Shown here piece after piece: positions 12,809-24,476 of a stretch of DNA of 64,000 nucleotides; position 1 is the first letter of the stretch; each line of letters starts with the position of its first letter. The stretch is from Erigeron canadensis. Lineage: Eukaryota; Streptophyta; Magnoliopsida; Asterales; Asteraceae. The stretch spans positions 43,448,213 to 43,512,212 of the forward strand of contig NC_057761.1 of the NCBI RefSeq assembly GCF_010389155.1, written 5' to 3'. Position numbers and translations under genes: made by a program. The notes under the pieces are model-generated. The model was not told the DNA's origin, ran no database searches, and saw only the letters and a program-made list of their open reading frames with translations.

Positions 12809-13475
12809 TAGGGATGATCGTAATCTGGCTAGGTTTAGTTTTGATTAAATCTCAAACCAAACCAACATTTCCGGTTTTTATATATATCAAACCAAACCAG
12901 ATTAGTTGTATAATCAAACCGGACCAAATCAAACCATGTAAGCCGGACCAGTTTAATGGTTTCAAGTTCCTTTTCTTTTTTCTCCAAAGCTTATAAAGTG
13001 ACTTCAAAAAGGTATGCATTTATATAATATGTATGGGATATTCTTACATAGCTACTGTGTTTTAAAACCATACTTAGAATACCAAAAGTCCAAATAAAAC
13101 CATACTTAGGATACCAAAAGTCCAAAGTGATATATTTATATATTTACTGAGTTTTATACTTAGACTACCAAAAGTCCAAAAAATGTTAATAATATATTGT
13201 ACATGCTATTATAGTTCGTAAACAGTAAATAAAATACCCATATTATATATTCAGCATCTTTATCTTTAATATATGTGAATTAAGTATATTAGATATAAAT
13301 ATATAGATTTCGGTGCTGTCCAGTTTTAACGTTTTTTTTTTGTTTAAACTATTACTGGACCAAGAGACCCGAATTTTTAAAGCTTAAACCATCAGACTAA
13401 TTTTTAACAACTCAATCTAATCAAACCAATCCAAATATCACGATTTGGTTCGGTTTTAACGGTTTGAAATCTCTG
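12809..13475. repeat. hAT-like element remnant rich in AACC/GGTT motifs
   Basis: It begins TAGGGATGAT, an hAT-type end. Both edges are dense in AAACCAAACC and GGTTCGGTTTT motifs, resembling the subterminal repeats of the better-defined hAT elements elsewhere in the window. The right end near 13475 (AAATCTCTG) does not mirror the left well, and no clean 8-bp duplication was found. Confidence 0.3.
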
Positions 13476-13583
13476 TTACATCATAAAACATATCTGTCTC
13501 TAACTTTAATTTTAAGTGGTTAAAAACTCTAAAATACCCTTATTAACCTGATCTATCTATTTGACCTTAATCACTTACACTGC

Positions 13584-14390
13584 ATTCTTGAGTTTTTTTT
13601 TTTGAGAGGGATAAAAAAAGAAAGGATAGGAAAATTCCAACTTTTTCATTCTTGAGTTTTTTTTATTTTAAGAAGAATAGAAAAGAAATGATAAGAAAAG
13701 TAATGAGTTTTTTGTCCCAAAGTTTTCCGGCCAAATATGGCCGGATTTGAAAGGAAAACTTTACATCCAAGTGAAAAGTACCAATATACCCCTCGAATTT
13801 GTCATCACTGAGCTTAAAACCCTCTGCAAAACCCTTCACAATCCATCACCATGGCCGCTACTCGCCCCTCCTGTGTAACTCGATCTATATTTTAGCGGGA
13901 AAAAATAATGAAAAGATGATTTAATTTTCTGGTTTCCGATAGGTTATGATGATGAAGAAAATGCAGTATATATGGTGGGTTTTAATGTTATACTGTATAT
14001 CCATAAGGTAAAGAAAGTGGGTAAAGCAGAAGTGCCAGAAAAGATGATTTTTTCGTTTACCAAAAAAGAAAAAAAAAAGATCTATACGAGTAAATTGATA
14101 TGGAGTTTTAAATTAATAGTAATTGGATTATGCTTTGCACTTTTGCAGCCACTATTCGAGTAAGGATATGTATTGTTTTTTTTTTTGTTTTTTTTTAATT
14201 CTTTTTTTGATTTTTTTTATAGGTATGGTTTTTAGTTAATATATAAAAAAGTGAGGATATAATTGTAATTTTAGTATTGTTTATCCTTTCTTTTCTTATC
14301 TATATATTTTAACTCAAGAATGCCTTTCGTAAATATAAAATTTTTCCTTTTCTTATCTTTTCTTTTCTTATACTAGAATACACCCTTAGA
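13584..14390. repeat. Inverted-repeat element, probably a MITE or foldback remnant
   Basis: CATTCTTGAG followed by a T-run and AAGAAAAG motifs (13584-13700, two partial copies) reappears in reverse orientation near 14285-14390 as TTTTCTTATC...CTCAAGAATG. A related sequence lies near 17815-18060. No target duplication was identified. Confidence 0.35.
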
Positions 14391-16776
14391 TCCCCTCCCC
14401 TCTGCTCTCTGTCGACGATCCTCAACAGCCATCTTTCCTCCGGCCACCACTCCGATCACGACAGGCATTCTCAATAACCAAGTCACTATCCTCTCCTCCG
14501 GTCGACATTACTACCTGCAATCACAACGGCCATCAATGACGACCACCAATCACGAAGGCCAACCATCACCACCACCAATCACGACGGTCATCCATCACCA
14601 CCGCCAATCACGACCCGCTCAATATGGTAATATTTTATATTATCAGTTTTCTTTTTTTTTATTATTTTTTTTATGGTTCATTTCCCTAATTCTATGTTTT
14701 AATTATCTCTTTTTCTCAGATTTTCCTTAGGCCTGTTAGCGCAATTACGCAAACTAGCCTAATCGTCGTGTTGTTAACCATTTCGCATCGGTAAATACTT
14801 CAATTTTTGCTGTCTATTTGTTTTCGTTGCAATATAATAATTCGATTTACGATTTTCAGTTGAATTGAAATTTTGAATTGATGTAAGAGTGGTTCCTTAT
14901 TTTAATATGGTCGATTTTCTACATGAACTCATGTTTTGTGGTCATATATGTATAGCCGTGTAGTATATATGACACTGATTATGATCTACATTGTAAAATA
15001 TATACCCGTAATATATAGCAATGAAAACAAATAGACCTCAAAAACTGAACTAAATGGATTTAAACAACATATAAAGGATACAATTATATGTTTTGGACCT
15101 TTGGTAACTATATATTTGGTAAACTTTAAATTTGTAAACTGTATGTTGTGTTGGTCTCTTCTTGCCCCTAGAGGAAGCTATCTGTAATATATGTTGTAGA
15201 AAGGAATTAGAACGAATATTCAGTCACTAAATGTTATTTTTCGATGTTTAGAAGTTTACATAATGAAAGACTTCCAGTAACATTAAAACTCCTTGACTAC
15301 CAAAAGGTATAATCTGTTTTATATTAAAGTTGACTGAAGGTAGAGGCTTTAACATCAAAGATTGACTAAAGGATACATGGCTACATGTCTACTCAGAATT
15401 ATATACATCTTTAGAGGGCATACTCGTATAAGTCAAATATGTTTGATACTTTGATTACGTTTTTTGAGAGCTTTTTTTCCTTCGAAATCATATCTTGAGC
15501 TGTTTACACATTTCCTCTACTGCTATACCAACTACCACAACACGCTTATTTGCAGACAACCATGTAGATTCTGTTGTTAATACAGTTCAATAAGTTTTGT
15601 ACAATATGAGTGATAAACTATGTCTCACTATGACTCTACCTTGAACTCCAATGCAGGTGATGTTGCCCCTGCTGTTCCCGCCTTTTCTTATATCGCGGTT
15701 GTTGTCACTATTGTGCCTGATTCTGGTTCTGGTTCTGGTTCTGCTCTCCCCTTCGCTGCTGTACCCTACACTTTTCTTTAATTGCGGGTTGGCATCTTTC
15801 CCATTAACATGCGTAGTTCTTTGGTTGTTGCAAGTCTGCAACTTAAATGGTTGAGAGCATGTAATAAGTTTAATAGAGACCATTATTCACTTTTACTCAT
15901 TAGTAGCGTTACTAATCATAATCTGTATCATTATGCACAACAAAAGGCGATATAAAATTCACAACCTTTACAGAAGGTACCCTTGGGAGACATGCAGAAT
16001 CATAACATAAATTGTATCATTATGCTCTACCAAATCATAATCTGTCGACACCGTGGTTTGCAGAAAATGCAGCAATGCCATATACTTCTGGTAAATCACA
16101 ATGGAACATCTCAACAGACTAATAAGCTTATGCTGTTTTATCTGAATCTATTCTTAATTCATATGGTTCCTGCAGATACCTTGGTATATATGGCAGCACA
16201 AGCACCAACCATTGCAGTAAATTTTATTTGTCATTTTGTAGGAACATTCAAGCTTAGGGTCCCGTGGCTTCAGCAGGTGGATACCCATTCGGATAGAAGC
16301 AACTATACTTTTGTGGGTCAAATGTTAGTCTGTATTTGTTGTGAAAATAAGCTCTGTTTGCACTAAATCTTATTGCGTATCCTGATAGAACATATGGTTT
16401 GAAGTTTTAGATATTTTTATAAACATTGATATATATGTGCTGATATTTCCTTAAAATTGTTTAGTTATTAGTTTCTGGCAGATTGATGCACTCGGTGTAA
16501 TTGGATTTTGTTGTTTGTTTCCTTTTCGTAAATTTTCCAAATTGATATGATTTTATGATTTGTGCGCGCAGATGTTTGACTAGTATATCTATAAACGTCT
16601 GTCATTTTTAATAGTGTAGACAATTATTTTGGGAGATATGAAGTAGTTTATATTGATCTTTACCATTGTTGCATAATTATTGCTTTATTAAATAGATAAA
16701 TATTGTAGTTTACACCCAAAATTTGCTAATAATTTATACATTTCAAAATAAAAATAAAAAAACATATGGTAGTTTA
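14391..16776. other. Intergenic DNA, no gene recognised
   Basis: 14395-14630 is C-rich and repetitive (ATCACGAC/CATCACCACC units). 15645-15860 has an acceptor-like GCAG followed by a Gly/Ser-repeat coding frame (GSGSGS) but no domain. 15983-16366 has an open frame without recognisable homology. None is convincing as a gene. Confidence 0.4.
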
Positions 16777-16792
16777 AAGTTAGTAGTTTGAT

Positions 16793-17006
16793 TTTTTCGG
16801 AACATTCGGTCGGTATACGACATTAGGGATACCTCACCGTATAATGGTGAAACTTTGCACGTACCCTAAACAATGAGATATTGACCATGAACAGTTACAA
16901 TTATTCAGAGGGAAAAAATCCAAGGTTTGTCATTTATAAGGATCGAACTCAAGATATAAGGTAAAACCGGGAGTGCCTCTGATGAGTTGGGCTGATCTTC
17001 ATTAGC
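16793..17006 (-). mobile_element. tRNA-derived SINE with a 16-bp target duplication
   Basis: AAGTTAGTAGTTTGAT occurs exactly at both sides (16777-16792 and 17007-17022), a perfect 16-bp target-site duplication. On the minus strand the body starts with a tRNA-like head containing a B-box GAGTTCGATCC (complement near 16943) about 35 bases after an A-box-like segment. It ends in a short A-run (the T-run at 16792-16797). Length is 214 bases. Pol III promoter boxes plus an A-tail plus a long duplication define a SINE. Confidence 0.8.
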
Positions 17007-17022
17007 AAGTTAGTAGTTTGAT

Positions 17023-18302
17023 ATTTGATTTTACATATATTTACAAGATAAAATGTTTTTTAAGAACTTTATTATCACACTTAATAGAAAGGTTTTATCT
17101 CTATTTAATTTTATGTCTATATAAATATATAACACATGTATCCGAGGAAGTAGGAAATATATAGACTAAAAATCATTGTTAAATAATAATATCATTATTT
17201 TTCAATAAATAGTATCTTTAATTAACTTTACACCGTCATATCCTACTAACCATCTTTGGTACAAGAATTTTTTAAATATTATTACATCGTATTTTTAACA
17301 TGTCTTTTCAAAAATTTAATATATTTCTCTCACGTATTACATGAGAATATAATCAAATAATAATGAAATGTTTTAGTTATAAACTTATACTCTAATAAAA
17401 CCTTGAAAGCTTAAAATTATTAAAAATTAAAAATAAACCAAAACCTAGAAACAAATTAACCATTTGATGAACCTAAATACAAATATATACCTTACTAAAA
17501 ATATAAGGTCGCCCTTCACGGCTTCACTTCCTCCCTTCCCTTAGTTAAATAAAAAATTTACAGTTTTTTATATTTTAAAAGTGTTAACTATATAATTTTA
17601 AAAATACATATCAATTCATCAATAAAGACCACTCCGAAATAGTCCATACATTCACAACACAGAGTCATAAATGATGGTTAACATGTGTTGGCTTAAGATC
17701 TTCAAGATGAACTAATGTGTTCATATATTTTGTTGTTGAAGAAAAAGCCATAACGAACCTATAATGGACAACAAACTAAATTAAAATAAATAGTTAGGAT
17801 ATGTTCTTGAGTTTTTTTCTTTAAGTAAAGGAAAGGATTATGAAGGATTTTAAATTTTTTTGTGTTTTTGAGTTTTATTTAAAAGAAGAAGAGAAAATAA
17901 AGGAAAAGATATAGAAGGAGAATTCAATAGATTTTGTTAAAAATATTTTATTTCCAATTTTGTGATGATTTGAAAGGAAAGAAAATCTACTCCTACTCTT
18001 CCATTTATCTTTCTTCTCTTTTTCCATTTTCTTTCATAAAAAAACTCATTAATTCCATGTTTCAATCTTCCACTCGATCAATCATTAATCATTCCACAAC
18101 ATTAGCCGAGTCGGCCTCCAATCTTCCCCATAAAACCTTGTGGTAAAACTCCAGAAAATACTATCCTCGTTTGTTTACCATTTTTGAATGTTAAAAGATG
18201 GTTCATATGTCTGAAATTTGAGTGAATATGCCTGTTTTTTTTCTAAAGATATTTGAATACTTATATACCGTTTTTGCCACTTCGAAAGTTTATAATATAT
18301 TA
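17023..18302. other. AT-rich intergenic DNA
   Basis: Contains a TTCTTGAGTTTTTTTC...AAAGGAAAGG stretch near 17815 and a mirrored TTTCTTTCATAAAAAAACTC near 18025, related to the inverted repeat at 13.6-14.4 kb. No gene seen. Confidence 0.4.
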
Positions 18303-18769
18303 TCTATACTATATTATAAAGCAGATTTCCCATAGATTTTCAACATTGAAGTTGAAATTTTTAATATTGATTTTAAATATTTTCCCAAAATGTCTCTCCT
18401 ATCTATTCTATATTTACCTAAAATAACTATAATACCCTTTCTCTCTCCTCAAATCTCAACCAATCATTTTTTTTCTCTCATCCATAAATCATTTATTCCT
18501 CCAATTCATTCAAAATCTTTTATCTCAAAAACCGTACATCGATATATTATAAAAGTTGTATGGGTGTTCTTAAAATTTCATGCTCTTTTATTAGAGATGT
18601 CATTCGATATACTTTCGACGAATTTTTAAATCCGATGACGGAACCTGTACGGTTAAGGCATTTGGCTATAGTATCCTATGACCTATCACACTTAATGACG
18701 TATCACCCCCACCATCTTAACGCCGCAACGCGAGAGTACTTACTCTCGTTATTTATAATTCCCCACTAA
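18303..18769 (+). mobile_element. Non-autonomous Helitron
   Basis: It starts with TCTATACTATATT preceded by A (18302) and ends with CTAA (18766-18769) followed by T, matching Helitron insertion between A and T and the 3' CTRR rule. The hairpin CGAGAGTA-CT-TACTCTCG (18731-18748) lies 17 bases before the end. The adjacent GCCGCAACGCG is common before plant Helitron termini. No Rep/helicase is encoded. A diverged relative lies in the opposite orientation at about 44.5-44.95 kb. Confidence 0.85.
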
Positions 18770-19065
18770 TATAATACTTAAAAAATCATATACCTAACCT
18801 AACATATCAAAAATCTCGATCATATTATTTTGTCGTAGGAATACTTTAACTTTAATTATGTAGAATATAATATCACTTTTAATTTTTTCCATCCATCATT
18901 TTGATTTCACTCCTCACAATTTACACACAAAAATAGATAAAAGGAGAAAAAAAAAAAAAATTCATTCCATATAACACACACCGACCCACCCCCTCCTAGT
19001 CTCCCACCAATCCACCATCAAAAAAATAACCGCGAGTCGACCAGAAAACCTCTCACCCCTTTTCC

Positions 19066-19074
19066 CTATATAAT
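19066..19074 (+). promoter_or_regulatory. TATA box of the RPN10-like gene
   Basis: CTATATAAT lies after a C-rich stretch. A leader starting about 30 bases downstream would reach the splice donor CG|GTAAAA at 19160. The leader intron probably runs 19160-19765 (acceptor TTCAG), leaving 24 bases before the ATG at 19790. Confidence 0.6.
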
Positions 19075-19521
19075 GCCCCCCTAAACCTCAAGTTTATTTT
19101 CTCGACACATATATACGTTCGTATACGTATACTTTCAAGTTTATTCTCGACGATTTTCGGTAAAAGCTCTGATCCTTTTTAAATATATAGTTTTTGAATT
19201 TCATTGAATTATATCTGTTTTTAATTTATTTATTGGTGTTTAGATCAATTATAATTTCAGTTGTTCAAATATTTGTATTATTATTGTTGTTGATGCCTTG
19301 ATATGTATATATAGGTTTGATTAACTGCATTGTGTTAGTTTTTTTGCTGGTGTGTGCGGGGGGTTCTGGTTACAAACCCTAAAAACGTCATAAATTGGGT
19401 TTCATAAATTAGGAATTGTTTTTACTTTGATTATCGATCCAAAAAGGTACTTTGATTCTGTATATTCCCCTTTTCGCTCTGTGAACCTTTTAATTCGTTG
19501 GTTAGGGTTTCATAAAAAGTC

Positions 19522-19537
19522 CCTCTCTCTCTCTCTC

Positions 19538-19569
<32 letters not shown>

Positions 19570-19570
19570 A
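19522..19570. repeat. Compound (CT)n(AT)n microsatellite in the leader intron
   Basis: A CTCTCT run followed directly by an ATATAT run, inside the proposed 5' UTR intron. Confidence 0.9.
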
Positions 19571-19789
19571 CAATTCGTTGATTTCTTCCTAATAATTCGT
19601 TTTTTGGTAAATTATCTATTTAATTTTTTCTGGCATTAATTCTCACCATCCTGTTAGTTTTTGTTTGATTGATCTGTTTTAGATGATGATTGTTTGGTGA
19701 TTTTTTTTTGAATGTTTTTTAAATCAGCTGTTTGGTATAACTGTTTTCCTATATATAATCTTCAGGCACTTTGAAGAATCATCATAGTC

Positions 19790-21651
19790 ATGGCGGGTGC
19801 AGTTGCCGAGGTATCTATTTTTTTGTTTATCTATTTCCGTTCATCTCTTTTTTTTTCTGTATAATTAATCAGTTTCAAATCAAAAACATATATTTCAGAT
19901 TATAGTCATCTGTGTTGACAATTCTCGTTGGATGTTGTCTCAGAAGAAATTTCAGACTCAGTGTGATGCTATTATGCATTATTGCCAAGCTAAATTTGCT
20001 GTACGTAATTTTTATGCCCAATGTTGACAAGTTTTTTACATTATATATTAAAACTGATGATTGTGTTGATTTGTTTTATGTATTTTATTTATTAATTACT
20101 GATGATAGGAGTAGGAATTAATTTTATATGTTTTGTTAATTGTTACAGGAGCATCAAGATACTGTTGTGGGCTTATACACAATGGGTTCATCCCGTTATC
20201 CTAAATTGCTTGATCCTACTAGATCTCTTGCACAAATCCATGATTCCCTCCAAGGTAGGCTTCTTTTTAGTTAATTAGTTACGCACACACACACACATAT
20301 GTAATGTAGGATTTTTTTTCTTTTGTTAACCGTGACTCTTTCTCAGAAATATATCCCTGCGAGGAGGACTCTGAGTTGGAACTTGCACATGCGTTATCAC
20401 ATGCCTGCTTTCCTCTTCTACCGGCATTGGATCGCCCTGATAGAAAAGCAAGAATTCTTCTTATCATTGGAGGGTATGTAATTCTTATTATTTGTTTATC
20501 GTGTGTCCCTACATAATTATCTACTCGTATTTCTTTTAATCTTATTATTATGGCCAGATTTAATGATAAAAAGCCTAAACTTCTTTTGATGTTGTTTTAA
20601 CAATGTCTTTCGCTCTTTGTTGTATTTACTAGTTTTGAGTGCACACAATTTTAGTTGCTTTTCTACCCACACTTAGAAATTCCTAGTATAATAGTAGTCG
20701 TTTAGTGGAAAAAACTTTGTTCGTTACTTTGATGAAAAAATAACCAGCGTCACTCTCTAGAAAAGTTTGAAATCAGCGTAAAAAATTTTTGTAATCGATT
20801 TTTTAGAAAAGAAAAAAATCATCCTGATTCAAAAATTTGAATCTCTACTTGAGTAGATGGCAGCTATTAGGGAGTGGGGAGTGGGTGATGAGGGGAGGTG
20901 AGCACCAATCCTCTTACAATGGATACTGTGATGAGGGGAGAAAAGAGGTGATGGCAGTCCATCTCTCACGACTTTGTAAGGATTGAATGACATGATGAAA
21001 TGGTGGTGAAGGGAGGGGAAGGGTATTCCTTGTATGAGAGAGGAGATGGGAAGGGAGGGACATTCCTTGCATGAGAGAGGGGAAGGGAAGAGATACACTC
21101 CCCACTCCCTTATCAAATAGGAGCTTTCCATCACCACTGATTTTGAACTATTGTTTATCCACTATAAACTAAAGGGAAAAAAAAAATCACCCCTTTCTAG
21201 TTTATATTAGATGTATATGTTTAGATAAACATGTTTGCTAATTAATCATGTCTGTTTCTTTGTTGCCAGTCTTACAGATCTGGCTAGTGAACATGCTAAA
21301 GAAATTGGAAAGAAGTATAGAGAGACAGGTATAGCTGTTGATATTGTCCTCTTCTATCTAGGTGACACCCCCGAAGACAAGGATGATGAGGATGAGATTT
21401 ATGACAGTTATTACCGACAAGGGAGGAATGAGCTTTGTTTGTTTTTTAACCTATCCAATTGCAATGACAACGGCCGCTTTCTAGACGTTGAGGGTGGATC
21501 TGATATTTGTCAACTCATATCCGATTCCATGTTCAAAAAGACACCCCGTCTCCCTGAGAAACAGAATGAATATGTTGGAGAGTTGGAGCTGTTTTGCAAG
21601 GAGGAAGCTGTCTCAGATGTTACGGAAGTTAAAGCAGATTCAGAACTTTAG
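19790..21651 (+). CDS. RPN10-like VWA-domain protein lacking the ubiquitin-interacting tail
   Basis: Five coding exons join in frame: 19790-19810, 19899-20000, 20149-20254, 20347-20473, 21270-21651, all with GT/AG borders, giving 245 residues. The sequence follows the N-terminal von Willebrand A fold of the 26S proteasome subunit RPN10/PSMD4. It has ICVDNSRWM near residue 11 (family: IDNSEWM), a TVVGLYTMG strand, ARILLIIGG and GIAVDIVLFYLG. RPN10 tethers lid to base and binds polyubiquitin through C-terminal UIMs. Plant RPN10 is nearly 400 residues; this protein stops soon after the VWA domain with an acidic tail and no UIM. It also has an acidic insertion (DTPEDKDDEDEIYD). An exon-5 duplicate or readthrough cannot supply UIMs, since the following 700 bases are noncoding. 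It is thus a diverged paralog. The open frame suggests it is intact; expression is unknown. Confidence 0.8.
20870..21109. mobile_element. Tourist/Harbinger-type MITE in intron 4 of the RPN10-like gene
   Basis: Perfect 14-bp inverted ends GGGAGTGGGGAGTG (20870) and CACTCCCCACTCCC (ending 21109) are flanked by TTA on both sides (20867-20869 and 21110-21112). The 240-base interior is purine-rich (GGGAGGGGAAGGG). The 3-bp TTA duplication is typical of PIF/Harbinger MITEs. Confidence 0.75.
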
Positions 21652-21975
21652 TAATGAGATTGTGTGTGTTGCTGTTGAAGTGTACATGAAAACGGTTTCC
21701 TCTAGTAGTTCTTGTATTAAATGGTCTCCGTTAAAAAATTGATCTCTTCTTAAAGATTCTTAGCGGAAGCTTTACCTATACTATAACGGCATGTTTATTT
21801 TCTTTTCATGTTCACACTTTTATGAGAATAAATGAAGCATTGAAGCCATCGTCAAATGAAAACACTAACATGGTTGGAGAAGTTTTCGTGTGCACTAACA
21901 TGGTTGCAAACACTAACTTTTATTTTCTTTTCATTTTTGTGTGCAGATCTTTCATTCGATGCTCACACCACAAGG

Positions 21976-22385
21976 ATGCTTTTATGTGTATGATGATGTT
22001 TTCCACCTGAACTATGCTAGAGGAAAGGTGTGTCTATACAACCAGTGTCTTGTCTAAAGACAGGATGTTTGTGAAGATTTGTTTCTTGCTAAGAAATAGT
22101 GTTATTTGTATGCTTTTATGTGTATGATGATGTTTTCCACCTGAACTATGCTTGAGAAAAGGTGTGTCTATACAACCAATTGTCTTGGCTAAAGACAGGA
22201 TGTTTGTGAAGATTTTTTTCTTGCTAAGAAATAGTGTTATGATTTGTATGCTTTTATGTCTATGATGATGTTTTCCACCTGAACTATGCTTGAGGAAAGG
22301 TCTGTCTATACAACCAAGTGTCTTGGCTAAAGACAGGATGTTTGTGAAGATTTGTTTCTTGTTAAGAAACAGTGTTATGATTGTT
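21976..22385 (+). repeat. Three-copy tandem repeat, 134-138-bp unit
   Basis: Units start at 21976, 22110 and 22248, each with ATGCTTTTATGTGTATGATG, a CCACCTGAACTATGCT block, AAAGACAGGATGTTTGTGAA and TAAGAAATAGTGTTAT. The copies are more than 90% identical with small indels. They lie just downstream of the RPN10-like stop and may be part of its 3' UTR or flank. No coding potential was noted. Confidence 0.9.
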
Positions 22386-22389
22386 TGAT

Positions 22390-23069
22390 AACTGTAATTG
22401 GATGGAATGGTTGTTTTTGGTATCTTAAATGTTGGTAATACAGTGAGACTCTATCTGTTATAAGTTTTTCCTTATTTAGAGTCTATCTGCTGAATTTCAT
22501 ACGGGATTTTCATCAATCCCCTTCCAGATGGACCGTCGACGTGTGCCTGTGTGTCACAACATGAGGGAGTGTCCATAGTGTTTTCTCTATAGCAGGTCTC
22601 ATTATTTGCTGTGTGTGATTCGTGTGAGCGTGTCCATTGATAAATTACCTGATATTTCAAAATTTTCTACTTGTATTAGCTAGTGTGCAACCAACCTTTA
22701 AACAATAAGTGTAATCTTGAATCTTTAAAACTGGCTGAATGTTATCATAAATTCATTTAGGAACATAGTTCAGAAATAACCACCGGAATTTGGGAATTGG
22801 CAAGTTGGTGTCTGTGGAATCCATTGTCGACACAGAGTGTGTGGTGTGTGGTTTTACAATATTCACTATTTTAGTCTGAGATTCGACCTTGTTGGTTTGC
22901 AGGGATTCAAGGTACTAAGTTGGTACCAATGTTGCAAAGAAATAAACTCTCGAGTTGCTGATAGGAGAGAAGTCTAAATACTAAGCATAAATTTGTATAT
23001 CTAGTATTACAATAAGCAAAATAAGGAACAAATCATAGAGCACTGTATGTAGTAACACTGAGATTACAC
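22390..23069. other. Intergenic DNA between tandem repeat and SKIP pseudogene
   Basis: No gene recognised. The minus-strand frame at 22472-22660 has no recognisable domain. Confidence 0.4.
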
Positions 23070-23915
23070 TTGTTTTCATGTTCAAATAATCCTAAAGGTC
23101 ATACTATTCCGCTTGATAAACATTTAGCAGCTGATTGTAGAGGGCTTCAAGAGGTTCAAATTAATAAGAAATTTTCTAATTAAGCTACAGAAGGTCTTGA
23201 CATGAGGGCAAAGGTTCCAAAGGAAATGTTGATTAAAAAAAAAAAATAGAACATAAAATTCAGGAACTCAGTGCTTTAGCTCACAAGGCGAGATTTAAGA
23301 AGTTGACACTGGTGGTGTGACACCTGCTGATGTTGTACATTCTAAGATGGATATCGATGAGCCCATGATAGATCATGGAAGGTTGCAAAGGGACAGGATT
23401 CTCAAGGACAGACGCAGAGAGAAAGGGAAAGAAGATTAGATGCAAAATGGAGCAAGTTTACTAGTGACAAAGACCGTGACATCAGTGAAAAGGTGGCTCT
23501 TTGAGTCTTGGTATGGCATCTGTTGGTGCAGCATTACAGGGTGAGGATGTATGATCAGAGACTAAATGGGGACGGATTCAGTTTTTGCAATGGACGATCA
23601 GTACAATGTGTATGACAAAGGCCTATCTACTGCTCAACCTACTCTTTCCACCTTATACAAGTCAAGGAAGGACGCTGTTGAGGAATTCTATGGTGGCGTC
23701 GACCAGAAGAAGATTAGGAAGATATGCCAGTTTAAACCCGATAAGTGGTTCACAGTTGCAAATGAAAAGGATGGTCCTAGAGATAGACATGTGATTTGGA
23801 CAAGATCTTGACAAAGGTTTCGGGTAGTAGGAACAAACCAGTTGATAAAGATGAACATGGTCAATCGTTTAGGATATGATCAGGGTTCGCGGAACACAAT
23901 AGGTATAAAGGTTTT
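23070..23915 (+). pseudogene. Processed pseudogene of SKIP/SNW1 (3' half)
   Basis: Ordered, intron-free matches to the plant SNW/SKIP splicing and transcription cofactor appear in shifting frames. They are NPKGHTIPLDKHLAADCRGL from 23088, then ELSALAHKARF, MDIDEPM, a basic RDRILKDRRRE-like stretch and KDRDISEKVAL. These are followed by DDQYNVYDKGLSTAQPTLS (23590-23650), FKPDKWF and a C-terminal YDQGSRNTIG. Several frameshifts and stops interrupt the series (for example after the IGRI-like and EKVAL segments). In plants SKIP is an intron-poor gene of about 610 residues; this covers roughly its second half. Absence of introns and 5' truncation point to a retrocopy, though a decayed genomic fragment of an intronless gene is possible. 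It cannot encode a working protein. Confidence 0.75.
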
Positions 23916-24476
23916 TCCTTTTATGATCTGTTCTTCATATTTTACATATGTTCTGGTTCACTTTTGTCATTTTAATTTTAGTAGCTCGTGTGCCTCCTTT
24001 TACTTTATCAACAAAATTTGGGCATTCTTATTTGTTTGCTAAATCTTTGTTCACTTGCATCCAAACTCGGTTTCTGTGAATCCTTGTGGAAGAAGAAGCG
24101 GTTCACCAGCCACTACATACGCCCAATTTAGGATATACACATCAGGATTCCAATAGTATAAAAAAGTTGAGTTTTCAAAATTTCCCAGGACCCTTGATGA
24201 AGATGGTGAAAAGAACCCCATATGTATATTTATTTGCTTTTACAGGTTTAGAGGTCAAGCCATTAACAAAAAGCTCAAAGTTTAACAACGAATTATCAAA
24301 GCAATATTTCACCTTTCTTATTCAAAACAAACTGTCTAATACATGATATTATATTATACAACAATGGGTTCTGCAATCTAAAATAGGATTGAGATAGAAT
24401 TCAGCAGGGACAAATGACACTTATGCTGACATGTATAGATACAACAAGCAATCAAAAAGATAAAAATGGGCGTCCA
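23916..24476. other. Intergenic DNA
   Basis: Likely includes remnants of the SKIP 3' UTR and the 3' flank of the convergent aminoacylase gene. No further gene recognised. Confidence 0.4.
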
